Origin: an uncultured Clostridia bacterium | GTDB lineage: Bacteria > Bacillota > Clostridia > TANB77 > CAG-508 | Assembly: GCA_944393505.1 (NCBI GenBank) | Contig: CALYAK010000011.1 | Location: 1 to 54,531 of the forward strand | Direction: 5' to 3' | DNA: 54,531 nt | In this document: positions 45,573 through 54,531 of the stretch, in pieces | Position numbering within the stretch: position 1 is the stretch's first letter | Layout: each line of letters starts with the position of its first letter | Translations under genes and position numbers: made by a program | Notes under the pieces: generated by a model | Told to the model about the DNA's origin: nothing | What the model saw: only the letters and a program-made list of their open reading frames with translations | Database searches by the model: none

Positions 45573-48500
45573 GTGTTTCTATTATATCACATTTTGGTAT
45601 ATTTTGCATCATTAGTAACAATCGTGGTGCTTGTTATACTAGCAGGAATCACTCTAAATGCAGTTATCGGAGAAGACGGAATTATCTTTCAAGCAAAAGA
45701 TACCAAGAATATGATAACGAATGAAACAGAATATGATAACGAACAACTCGCAGCTCTTCAAAATGAGCTAAGAGATAATCAGCTATATACCGGAATTGGA
45801 ATTATCCCAGGTACCGATACAGGAGGAAGCTCTGAAGGTGGAGAATCTGGTTCAGGAGGAAGTGGCAACCAAGGAGGTAGTAACACAGGAGGAACAAACA
45901 CCGGAACAGGTGGAAGCGATGGAAGTATGATTGGAGGAGATGCAGTACCTCCAACCATTACCGTACTAGAAGGAGAAGAAATTGCAGCAAGTTTCTTTCG
46001 AAGTGATGTAACCATCCAAATTGCAACAACGGATAAAACATTAAGAATTAAATATATCTTAACAACAACCGTAGATGAAATTAATAACGAACTTTATCCA
46101 AGTGGATTAATTAAAGAAATTGATATTGAAAATGGTGGAACCTTAACCTTTACGAAAGATGGAGAATATACCATCACAGCATATTCGTATGACTTAGAAG
46201 GAAAAAAATCAAACTCCAGTATTATGTGGTTAAAAAGAGAAACAGGATCGACGGCAGGAAATGGGGTAACGGTTAGTGTAGCCAGTGGAAATATGGGACA
46301 AAATGATTGGTATACGAGTAATATTACGCTTCGTGTATTAGGAACGGATACAGGATCCTCTAGAGTAACGTACCGAGTAAGAGGAACCGCATATAGTAAT
46401 GGAGTAATTGGAAATACGGAATATCAAGCAGGAGATGTGGATACCGGAGAAGTAGAGATTGCTAATGGGACAACTTTCCGAATTGCGATTGATGGAAATT
46501 TTGCGATTGTAGCATATACGTACGATTCAGGAGGAATGAGACTATCCACAGCACCAACTTTAAATGTAAGAAGAGATGCATCCAGACCAATCGTAACCTT
46601 GTATAAAGGAGAACAAGTAATTGGAGAAGGATTCCGAATTAGTATGTCAGCAGATGATTATGCATCAGGATTAGCAAATAGTGGAAGATATACGTATCGC
46701 CATAAATTAGCACCCAATATGACGTATACGGACAACTTAAGTCAAGAAACAACGTATTTGTATAAAGGACTAGATCAAAGTAAAACCTATGATATGTATA
46801 TGATTGTAAAAGATGAAGCAGGAAATATGACAGCAAGTGATGTTATCTCAAGACCAGCAATCTGGGTAAGTGAAGGACCAGGAAAAACGGGAGATAGTGG
46901 AACCGAAGGAGCAAGAGAGTATTATCAAAGTGATTTTAATGTAAGTATAACCGGACAAGATGAGAATAACGTAGATATCTCAAGAGTAACGTATCAGATC
47001 TTAGGAACGACAACAGGAGCAGGAAATATGGATGGAACGTATTATGATAAAGGAGTAGCTCTAAGTGAAGATGAGATTGAGATGGCAAATGAGAAGACAA
47101 TTCCAATACGAGCCGATGGAAACTGGACGATAAAGATCCATACATATAACAAAGAAAATGTAAGAGTAACAACGAATACCTTAGAGGTAACAAGAGATAC
47201 GGTAACCCCAGAACCACCAGTAATTGAAGTAACATCTGGAACAATGGGAGAAGAAACGTATTATAGAAGTGATATCACGGTAAAACTAAGTAGCCAAGAT
47301 GATACGTGTTACAAGAAAACAACGTATACGGTAACAGGAACAGCAACAGGAAATGGTACAATCGGAGGAGTAAGTATCACAAGTGGACAGCAAGTCAATA
47401 TTACAGAGACCGATATTGCAAATAATGGAACATTTGTAATCGCAGCAGATGGAAGGTGGACGGTAAAAGGATATACGTATGATAAAGCAGGAAGAAAATC
47501 GGTAGTAGCAACAGGAATTGTAGTAACAAGGGATATGGTAAATCCAACAGCAAATGCACCAACGGTATCTTCTGGAACGCAAGGAGAAACAAGTTATTAC
47601 CGAAGTAATGTAACAGTAAGAATGAATGGTGGAAGTGACGTAACCAGTCCAATCAAAAAGATAACGTATACAGTAACCGGAACAGCAAAAGGAAATGGAA
47701 CAGTAGCAGGACAGAGTGTAACAACAAATCAAGTGGTAAATATCGGAGAAACAGAGATCGCAAATAACGGAACATTTACGATAACAGCAGATGGAAAGTG
47801 GACCGTTACAGCATATAGCTATGACTATTCAGGAAGAAAGTCAGCAGCAAGTACAGGATTAGTGTTTACAAGAGATACGGTAGCACCAACGATATCAAGT
47901 TTTGTAAGCATTTGTACAAGCTACAAAAATGTAAATACACAAGTAACTGCAAGTGATGCATTTAGTGGACTTGCAACAAGTGGAACCTATACATATTATC
48001 AAGCAAGCACCAATAAAGGTTCAACAACGGCCAATACATATAACTATACGGGATTAGCAGTTGGAGGAAGTTATACATTTAAAGTAACTGCAAAAGATAA
48101 AGCTGGAAATATAAGTAGTGAAAAGACACTAAGCGTAACAACAAAAACCCTTGTACAAAATTTTGCATATACAGGAGGACAGCAAACATTTAACGTGCCG
48201 GTAACAGGAACATATAAGCTAGAAGTATGGGGCGCTCAAGGTGGAACGAATACAAAAACAGGAGGAAAAGGTGGATATAGTGTAGGAACTATATCATTAA
48301 CAAGCAATACAAATATATATGTATATGTTGGAGGACAGCCAAGTTCTTATACTGGAGGATATAATGGAGGTGGATCCGGAGGATCAGGCGGAGGACGAGG
48401 TGGCCGGTGGTGCAACTGATATAAGAATAGGAAACACATCGTTATATTACAGAGTAATTGTTGCTGGAGGTGGAGGTGGCAGTGCTGGATATAATGCTTC

Positions 48501-48963
48501 ATATGACGCATCTCCAGGTGTTGGAGGAGGAAGCAGTCGGAACTGGAGGAAATTCCGGATATAATACCTCTGCATATGTATATAGTGGTGGAGGCGGAAC
48601 TCAAACAGCGGGGGGGACAGCAGGATATGGTAATTTCTATGGTACAGCAGGATCGTTTGGACAAGGAGGAACTTCGGAAACAAATTATAATCGAGCAGGT
48701 GGAGGTGGAGGCGGCTGGTATGGAGGAGGCCGGAGGTGGAGGACAGTCCTCAGGAGCTAACTTCTGTTCTGGAGGAGGTCGGAGGATCCGGATATGTATT
48801 GACTTCCAGCTCTTCTAAACCATCTGGATATGCTTTAGGATCTCAATACTATTTGTCTAATGCTTCAACAAAAGCAGGAAATACATCTTTTACTTCGACC
48901 TCAGGTGGAACGGAAACAGGACATAGTGGAAATGGATATGCAAGAATTACCTTGGTTAAATAA
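45573..48963 (+). CDS. pilin-like, Ig-like and glycine-rich surface protein; 5' truncated, four +1 frameshifts
   Basis: About 1120 residues if the extra C is skipped at 48405, 48538, 48731 and 48780. From 45606 the product reads ASLVTIVVLVILAGIT, the second part of a clostridial prepilin-type helix. The first dozen or so residues (usual GITLIALV) and the start are missing, replaced by the foreign minus-strand gene. GTG 45573 has no ribosome site. A Gly/Ser linker and at least four Ig-like repeats of about 115 residues follow (VSSGTMGEETYYRSDITVKL, GRWTVKGYTYDKAGRKS). The tail is a glycine-rich domain (TGTYKLEVWGAQGG) split over four frames, ending SGNGYARITLVK. Probably unexpressed unless a start exists. 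Confidence 0.72.
45581..45586 (-). promoter_or_regulatory. extended -10 promoter of the foreign gene
   Basis: On the minus strand TGATATAAT includes a perfect TATAAT with a TG extension, about 40 bases upstream of the start codon. No good -35 box is visible. Confidence 0.6.
46240..47890 (+). repeat. tandem Ig-like repeats within the surface protein
   Basis: Four or more imperfect repeats of roughly 340 bases. Each has a VxVxSGxxGxxxYY(R/T)S start, a TVTGTAxGNGT middle (around 47330 and 47670), and a TVxAYxYDxxGRKS end. The DNA of the last two copies is also clearly similar. Confidence 0.75.
48405..48407 (+). other. +1 frameshift site 1 in the glycine-rich tail: GGC CGG to GGC GGT
   Basis: Zero frame would read RWCN and stop at 48419. 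Skipping the C gives GGGATDIRIG, the expected continuation. Confidence 0.85.
48538..48540 (+). other. +1 frameshift site 2: AGT CGG to AGT GGA
   Basis: CGG is in the once-shifted frame. Skipping the C changes SRNWRKFRI-stop to SGTGGNSGYNTS. Confidence 0.85.
48731..48733 (+). other. +1 frameshift site 3: GGC CGG to GGC GGA
   Basis: CGG is in the twice-shifted frame. Skipping the C changes GRRWRTVLRS-stop to GGGGGQSSGANF. Confidence 0.85.
48780..48782 (+). other. +1 frameshift site 4: GGT CGG to GGT GGA
   Basis: CGG is in the three-times-shifted frame. Skipping the C gives GGGGGSGYVLTSSS and opens the frame to the stop at 48963. Confidence 0.85.
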
Positions 48964-48980
48964 TAAAATAGAGATAAGGG

Positions 48981-49007
48981 AAACTACTTTTTAGAAAGTA
49001 GTTTTTC
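48981..49007 (+). terminator. terminator of the surface-protein gene
   Basis: AAACTACTTT (48981-48990) and AAAGTAGTTT (48995-49004) with a four-base loop, then TTC. Confidence 0.8.
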
Positions 49008-49010
49008 TTA

Positions 49011-49039
49011 TTGCAAGTTTTTTTAAATCAGTGTACAAT
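49011..49039 (+). promoter_or_regulatory. promoter of the CmpB-like gene
   Basis: TTGCAA at 49011-49016, a 17-base spacer, and TACAAT at 49034-49039. Confidence 0.65.
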
Positions 49040-49072
49040 AGAAACATCCGAAAGGAAAAAAAGAGGTAGAAA

Positions 49073-50032
49073 ATGAAAAGGAAAGAAAGTAAGAAAGAAA
49101 TCAAAAATGAAACAGAAGCAGAATTAGAAACGAAAGTTGAAACGGAACCAGAAATAGAAACAGAGAAAGACTTAAATTCGAAAATGGAAGCTTCATCAGA
49201 AGAAGTTATAGAAGTAGAAAAAGAAAAAAACAAAAAGAAAACATGGACGATTAATCAAGTTAGTATTTGGAGAATCTTAGCATATTTTGCTATCTATAGT
49301 TTTTTAGGGTTTGTGATTGAAACAACGTATGGTTTATTAACAAAAGGACAATTAGAAAGTAGACAAAGCTTTTTATATGGACCATTCTGTGGTATTTACG
49401 GTGTCGGAGCTGTTATTATGATTGTAGTACTTCATCGTATTGATCGAACAAAGAAGTGGAAGCTATTTTTAGGAGGCTTTATCGTAGGATCAATTACAGA
49501 ATATGTAGTTAGTTTAGTAGGAGAGCTATTATTCAATGTAAAATGGTGGGATTATTCCAATATGTTTTTAAGTATTGGAGGTCGCATTTGCCTATACTTC
49601 TCTATTTTCTGGGGAATTTTAGCTATTTACTTAATTGGACACTTAAATCCAAAAATTGATCGATTATTGGATAAGATAAAGGGAAAATTTTCTCCAAAGG
49701 TATTAAAAGGAGCCATCTTATTTATCACTATCTTCCTATTTTTAGATTGTTGTATCACAGCCTTTGCTCTAAAAGCATTCCATGTCCGAATGGTTGTAGA
49801 AAATGATATTGATGTACCAAATAAAGAATCAGTTGTAGAACAATATCATCAGCTATATGATAATGAGGGAATGTCCAATTTTATCCACCGTTTCTTTGGA
49901 GATAAAAAAATGATTCGAACTTTCCCTAATTTAAAAGTAGAAGATAAAAATGGAAATATGATCTATTTTGATTCATTGCTTCCAGATATTCAAGCATATT
50001 ATTTTAAAGTAGATTGGAATTTGAAAGGTTAA
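49073..50032 (+). CDS. putative ABC-transporter type IV (CmpB-like) membrane protein
   Basis: 319 residues. A long charged Glu/Lys N-terminus (about residues 1-58) precedes five or six membrane helices. The signature part is AYFAIYSFLGFVIETTYG, then GPFCGIYGVGAVIMIVVL and ITEYVVSLVGELLFNVKWWDY. These match the clostridial family named putative ABC-transporter type IV, although no ATPase is encoded nearby and the transport role is unproven. The C-terminus after the last helix is a soluble tail. It is followed four bases later by another membrane protein gene. Confidence 0.75.
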   Translation: MKRKESKKEIKNETEAELETKVETEPEIETEKDLNSKMEASSEEVIEVEKEKNKKKTWTINQVSIWRILAYFAIYSFLGFVIETTYGLLTKGQLESRQSFLYGPFCGIYGVGAVIMIVVLHRIDRTKKWKLFLGGFIVGSITEYVVSLVGELLFNVKWWDYSNMFLSIGGRICLYFSIFWGILAIYLIGHLNPKIDRLLDKIKGKFSPKVLKGAILFITIFLFLDCCITAFALKAFHVRMVVENDIDVPNKESVVEQYHQLYDNEGMSNFIHRFFGDKKMIRTFPNLKVEDKNGNMIYFDSLLPDIQAYYFKVDWNLKG

Positions 50033-50036
50033 AATT

Positions 50037-50744
50037 ATGGAAAAGAAAAAAAGAAATCAAATTTTATTAATCGGATTGGTAATTGTAATCGTAATTGCAG
50101 TAATTTTATTAGGAATCTTTTTCGGAACAGGATTTTACCAAAAAATTGTCCTATACAATGAAGTAGAACGTATTTCACGATTAGATATTACGAAAGATCA
50201 ATTTGATACAGAAATTAAATCAACAGGGGAATATGCAAAAGTAGAAGAGGCAATTAAGGAATATTTTTCCGAATATTCGAAAAGTCTACAAGCTTCTCTA
50301 AATGCAATTTCAGAAGAAAATTTAAATAAGATTATGTCGGATGAAAATTTAATAGAAGATGCTCCAAATTTTGAAAAAACATTGGAAAATATTCAAAAGA
50401 CAAAAGAGGATTTTAATACTAACGTGGATGCTTTAATCGAACAAATGGACGAAACATATATTATGTCTAAGATTGAAGCAAAAAATGTAGAAGAAGAATT
50501 TAAAAAGCTATACCAAGAGCTTATGTATGATGATAAGATTATTAGTCAGTTAGAAGCGCAAAAAACAGAACTAGAAGAGTCGAGAACGCTTTTAAACGAA
50601 CTTTTAGATTTGAATGAGCAACTATATCGTTTGTTAGCAGAAAAACCAGGAAAATGGAAATATGAAGATAATATCATGCAAATTGATGATGAAGAGTTAT
50701 TAAATCAATACAATGCTTTAGTAGAAGAAATGCAATCAAAATAG
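50037..50744 (+). CDS. single-pass membrane protein with coiled coil
   Basis: 235 residues. A basic N-terminus (MEKKKRNQ) and one helix (ILLIGLVIVIVIAVILLGIFF) precede a long, acidic, helix-forming domain (residues 45-235) with heptad-like patterns, for example LEAQKTELEESRTLLNELLDL. I recognise no family. The short spacing from the preceding membrane protein suggests one transcript. Function unknown. Confidence 0.6.
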   Translation: MEKKKRNQILLIGLVIVIVIAVILLGIFFGTGFYQKIVLYNEVERISRLDITKDQFDTEIKSTGEYAKVEEAIKEYFSEYSKSLQASLNAISEENLNKIMSDENLIEDAPNFEKTLENIQKTKEDFNTNVDALIEQMDETYIMSKIEAKNVEEEFKKLYQELMYDDKIISQLEAQKTELEESRTLLNELLDLNEQLYRLLAEKPGKWKYEDNIMQIDDEELLNQYNALVEEMQSK

Positions 50745-50755
50745 GGAGAGATTTT

Positions 50756-50786
50756 AAAGTAGAGGAAGAGATTCTTCTACTTTTTT
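50756..50786 (+). terminator. terminator of the membrane-protein pair
   Basis: AAGTAGAGGAAGA (50757-50769) pairs with TCTTCTACTT (50773-50782) with a small bulge, followed by TTTT. Confidence 0.7.
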
Positions 50787-50851
50787 GTTTTTAGGAACGT
50801 ATTTTGGAATTTTGCCATAAACTATCCATAAATAGAGGAAGGAGATTTTTT

Positions 50852-51574
50852 ATGGATTATGAAATCATGATGAATGGTACGGTTCGTATTGGAGAAAGAG
50901 CTCCAGATTTTGAAGCTACCTCAACAATGGGAAACGTTTCCTTAAAAGAGTATAACGGAAAATGGCTGGTGTTTTTTTCACACCCAGGTGATTTTACTCC
51001 AGTTTGTACAACTGAAATGATTGCTTTTGCAAAAGCAAACCCATATTTTGAACAATTAAATACTTCATTACTTGGGTTGAGCGTAGATTCTAATAGTTCG
51101 CATTTAGCATGGGTTTATGACATTTATTGCAGAACTGGAATTCGAATTCCTTTTCCCATTATTGCTGACCGAAATGGAGAGATTGCAAGAAAATATGGAA
51201 TGATTTCAAGTGAAGTAAGTAATACCGAAACGGTAAGAAATGTATATGTGATTGATGATAAAGGAATTGTACGATTGATTTTAATATATCCATTAAATGT
51301 TGGAAGATGGATCCCTGAAATTTTAAGAGCAGTGCAAGCGTTACAAGTAGCAGATAGAAACCACAGCAGTACACCAGCTAATTGGGTGCCTTGCGATCCA
51401 GTTATCATTCCGCCACCAACAACGTTTGAAGGACTTCTACAAAGAAAACAAGAAATCGAACAAAATAAAAATGGAATGAATTGGTATTTAAGTTTTCAAA
51501 ATCCGAAAAATTGCCAAGAAATTTGCGGAGAACAAGATTTATTAAGTTTCAATAGGAAGGAAGAAAAGTTTTAA
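50852..51574 (+). CDS. peroxiredoxin, Prx6/1-Cys type
   Basis: 240 residues. The peroxidatic Cys is in FFSHPGDFTPVCTTEMIAF (about residues 34-52). LLGLSVDSNSSHLAWVYDI and the Arg in NTETVRNVYVIDDKG complete the Prx6-type active site. The long C-terminal arm with NWVPCDPVIIPPP is typical of the Prx6 group. It reduces hydrogen peroxide and organic peroxides. Further Cys residues occur in the C-terminal 25 residues. ATG 50852 follows AAGGAG; the frame is open from 50804 but without a ribosome site. A DUF1540 gene follows. Confidence 0.92.
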   Translation: MDYEIMMNGTVRIGERAPDFEATSTMGNVSLKEYNGKWLVFFSHPGDFTPVCTTEMIAFAKANPYFEQLNTSLLGLSVDSNSSHLAWVYDIYCRTGIRIPFPIIADRNGEIARKYGMISSEVSNTETVRNVYVIDDKGIVRLILIYPLNVGRWIPEILRAVQALQVADRNHSSTPANWVPCDPVIIPPPTTFEGLLQRKQEIEQNKNGMNWYLSFQNPKNCQEICGEQDLLSFNRKEEKF

Positions 51575-51635
51575 TTGTTTAAAAATTGAAAAAATGGAGA
51601 AACTAAAAAAAGAATCAAAAATAGGAGGATGAAAA

Positions 51636-51812
51636 ATGGAAGAGAATCAAAGAATTAATTGTTCAGTAAGTAGTTGTAAATACAATAACCAAAAGGATCA
51701 ACTTTGTCAGTTAAAACAAATTGTTGTGACACCAATTCAAGGAATTGAAACAAAACAGGCGGATGAATCGATGTGTTCTAGCTACAAAAATGCGAATCAA
51801 AACCGTTTTTAA
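51636..51812 (+). CDS. DUF1540 small cysteine protein
   Basis: 58 residues with four cysteines in the pattern CSVSSCKYNN...C...CSSY, the clostridial DUF1540 domain, probably metal-binding. ATG 51636 is preceded by AGGAGG (51623-51628). Such genes are common next to stress and sporulation genes in Clostridia. Here it follows the peroxiredoxin by 61 bases and precedes a convergent terminator. Confidence 0.85.
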   Translation: MEENQRINCSVSSCKYNNQKDQLCQLKQIVVTPIQGIETKQADESMCSSYKNANQNRF

Positions 51813-51820
51813 ATAATAGG

Positions 51821-51851
51821 AAACAGTCCCGCAATAGCGGGACTGTTTTTA
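51821..51851. terminator. bidirectional terminator
   Basis: AAACAGTCCCGC (51821-51832), loop AATA, GCGGGACTGTTT (51837-51848), then TTAC. It lies between the convergent DUF1540 and MBL genes. Confidence 0.9.
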
Positions 51852-51862
51852 CTTGTTTTGAA

Positions 51863-53296
51863 TTAAGCACAAAGAGATTTATAAAAAATACTGCGATCTT
51901 TTTTCTCGTACAATCTCGTCGGACCGAGGCGGAAGCTATATTCTCGAGATGTCATACAAACATAGCGGACATGAACCTTTTTCCGAATGAGTCTTTGGAG
52001 TTCTTCTTTAACAGGAACTTCTCCGTGATTTAAAAAGACAGCATTGAGATCACGGAACTGTTTCAAAAAATGAATCAAGTCTTCTTGTTTGGCATGACCT
52101 GAGAATTGATGCGTACTTGCTATTTTTGCTCGTTTGGTAATTGATTGACCTCCAATGGTAACTTCTGTACCTTCTGGCGCGTGATAGAGCTCATAACTTG
52201 TTGATCCTTCAAAAAGATGGCCGGTAAAATGAATTAAAACATCGGATCGACCAGCAAAAGAAGGAAGATAGAGAGATGCAGCTCCACGAGACGCATTTCC
52301 AGAAGAAGATACGATAATTTTAGGGCCAGGTGATTCCATGACTTCTTTCCGATTATCAGAGGAAACATAATGCAAGTTTTCAGGGCGGAAATCTTCCATA
52401 AGAGGAAGAAGATTTAGCTGACCACTTGCAAAAAGCTCTGTAAAAGCAATTGCTTGTTTTCCATCTAGATAAATCGGAACAGAAGGATCGAGTTGATGAT
52501 TTTGTTGCATTTGTTTGATTGCGTAGAGAACCTTTTGGGCGCTTGAAAAAGCAAATGCAGGGCAAAAAACCGTAAAACCATTTCGAATATGAGAAGCAAC
52601 TGTTTTTGAAAACGTGTTTCGAACCTTGTTTTTGGAAAGAGATCCATAAGTGGATTCCATTAGAACATACAGATTCGGTAGTTTTTTCACCCAAGGCGGG
52701 AGCTCACGGATTTTTAAAAAGACATTTTGCGGGTTGTAATCACCAGTAAAAAGGAAATTTAACTTTTGTTTTTTGAAACAAATTTCTAATAGTGTGATAA
52801 CAGCACCAGGAACGTGTCCATTTTCGAAAAAAGTAAGCCAAATGTGATCAGTAACCTGATGTTTTTCGCGCATAGGGATGGGCATTAAAATACCAAGAGT
52901 TGCTTGAATATCTTCTGGACTATATAGAGGCGGTGTTTCTAACTTTTTGGAAAGTTCGTGAACCGCTTCTTTTGCCTTCGGCAAAGAAATGGAAAGGAGC
53001 TTTTCTGTGTCTTCGCTCGTGTAAATTGCACCATGGAAACCTTCCTTTACTAAGAGAGGTAACCGTCCAGTATGATCAAAGTGGTTATGGGAGACAACGA
53101 CAAAATCCAATTCAGAAGGCTGAAAAGGAAAGCTTGTATTATATTCCCGTTCCTCGTCATGCTGAAAGAAACCACAATCTAAAGCAAAGCGCTCGGTTGT
53201 AAGATCGGGGTAATCCACGATGCAAAACGTACAACTACCAGTAACTTCATTATGAAGAGTCTGGAGTTGTAGAGAGATCTGGGATTTACTCTTCAT
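51863..53296 (-). CDS. metallo-beta-lactamase-fold protein of the beta-CASP/CPSF type
   Basis: About 477 residues from ATG 53296, preceded by GGAGGA on the minus strand. The zinc motif is SHNHFDHTGRLPLL (HxHxDH variant HNHFDH). Other motifs are FTGDYNP, LMESTYGS and VSSSGNASRGAA. HQFSGHAKQEDL and FLNHGE complete the beta-CASP RNA-nuclease pattern. It may act on RNA, but the tail LIRKKVHVRYVCMTSREYSF is unusual. Codon use differs from the neighbours (CTC, CCC, CGC, CAG, four CGG), and it is on the minus strand, suggesting transfer. Confidence 0.82.
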   Translation of the reverse strand: MKSKSQISLQLQTLHNEVTGSCTFCIVDYPDLTTERFALDCGFFQHDEEREYNTSFPFQPSELDFVVVSHNHFDHTGRLPLLVKEGFHGAIYTSEDTEKLLSISLPKAKEAVHELSKKLETPPLYSPEDIQATLGILMPIPMREKHQVTDHIWLTFFENGHVPGAVITLLEICFKKQKLNFLFTGDYNPQNVFLKIRELPPWVKKLPNLYVLMESTYGSLSKNKVRNTFSKTVASHIRNGFTVFCPAFAFSSAQKVLYAIKQMQQNHQLDPSVPIYLDGKQAIAFTELFASGQLNLLPLMEDFRPENLHYVSSDNRKEVMESPGPKIIVSSSGNASRGAASLYLPSFAGRSDVLIHFTGHLFEGSTSYELYHAPEGTEVTIGGQSITKRAKIASTHQFSGHAKQEDLIHFLKQFRDLNAVFLNHGEVPVKEELQRLIRKKVHVRYVCMTSREYSFRLGPTRLYEKKDRSIFYKSLCA

Positions 53297-53331
53297 ACAA
53301 ATCCTCCATTCATTAACAAAAAGATTATTAA

Positions 53332-54444
<1,113 letters not shown>

Positions 54445-54463
54445 AAATAGAAAGAGAACAAAA

Positions 54464-54480
54464 GTGAAACTTCGTTTCAC
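54464..54480 (+). repeat. hairpin after fba
   Basis: GTGAAAC, loop TTC, GTTTCAC: a seven-base perfect stem immediately before the terminator hairpin. Confidence 0.6.
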
Positions 54481-54483
54481 ACT

Positions 54484-54516
54484 GGCACTAATTTAAAGTT
54501 AGTGCCTTTTATTTTT
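54484..54516 (+). terminator. terminator of fba
   Basis: GGCACTAA (54484-54491) and TTAGTGCC (54499-54506) with a seven-base loop, then TTTTATTTTT. Confidence 0.88.
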
Positions 54517-54531
54517 ATTCTTTATATTATA

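Noticed and set aside
46240-47890. CRISPR or satellite array
   Set aside because: The periodic similarity follows protein domain repeats of about 115 residues with divergent DNA; there are no short identical repeats with unique spacers. I saw no CRISPR array, tRNA or rRNA in the window.

Overview
This is a low-GC, almost entirely co-directional chromosome segment of a spore-forming Firmicute, most likely an uncultured gut clostridium. The evidence is an eight-gene spoIIIA sporulation operon (spoIIIAA to spoIIIAH), a T-box-controlled ileS, A/T-ending codons with AGA as the usual arginine codon, strong AGGAGG ribosome sites, and many intrinsic terminators. Nearly everything is on the + strand. 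The exceptions are a GGDEF gene, an IS200 transposase, one small unknown gene and a metallo-beta-lactamase-fold gene.

Layout: 1-2.5 kb is an accessory cluster (alpha/beta hydrolase, CPBP protease, deoxyribosyltransferase-like fragment, GNAT). 2.6-4.5 kb is a YtrA-type GntR regulator with an ABC transporter. 4.6-10.1 kb holds a transglutaminase-like protein and the purA-purB-NrtR-like-rdgB operon. 10.3-18.5 kb holds envelope glycan genes around polA, a lytic transglycosylase and galE. 18.6-24.2 kb carries a GC-richer unknown gene, a NadR-like nucleotidylyltransferase, Dps, EAL, a ZIP transporter, a DUF2935-like protein and a GGDEF protein. 24.5-28.6 kb is a MarR-controlled heterodimeric ABC exporter. 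28.8-34.7 kb is yebC and spoIIIA. 34.8-44.2 kb is a small pseudopilin, T-box-ileS, a membrane zincin, queA, an NTase-like gene, tgt, a WG-repeat protein and yajC. 44.2-49 kb is an IS200 element, a foreign minus-strand gene and a large pilin-like/glycine-rich surface protein. 49-54.5 kb holds membrane proteins, a peroxiredoxin, a DUF1540 protein, the MBL-fold protein and class II aldolase (fba).

The main discovery is a codon-specific +1 frameshift pattern. Six native genes (the first ABC exporter subunit, spoIIIAA, spoIIIAB, spoIIIAD, spoIIIAG and the glycine-rich surface protein) are each broken by one or more single-base frameshifts. In all 11 sites the defect is one extra C placed exactly between two codons and directly before a glycine codon (GGA or GGT), so that the zero-frame codon is CGG. 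Skipping that C restores the family sequence every time: full-length SpoIIIAD (two sites), the SpoIIIAG N-terminus and conserved C-terminus (two sites), the SpoIIIAB C-terminal half, the ABC exporter, and the glycine-rich tail (four sites). I checked zero-frame CGG by eye through the other native + strand genes and found none. The only genes that use CGG as ordinary arginine are four that differ in composition or orientation (18662-18970, the GGDEF gene, 44998-45540, the MBL gene). The most economical reading is that CGG is unassigned, starved or quadruplet-decoded in this organism and that ribosomes move +1 there with useful efficiency. This is inference and would need tRNA inventory, proteomics and ribosome profiling.
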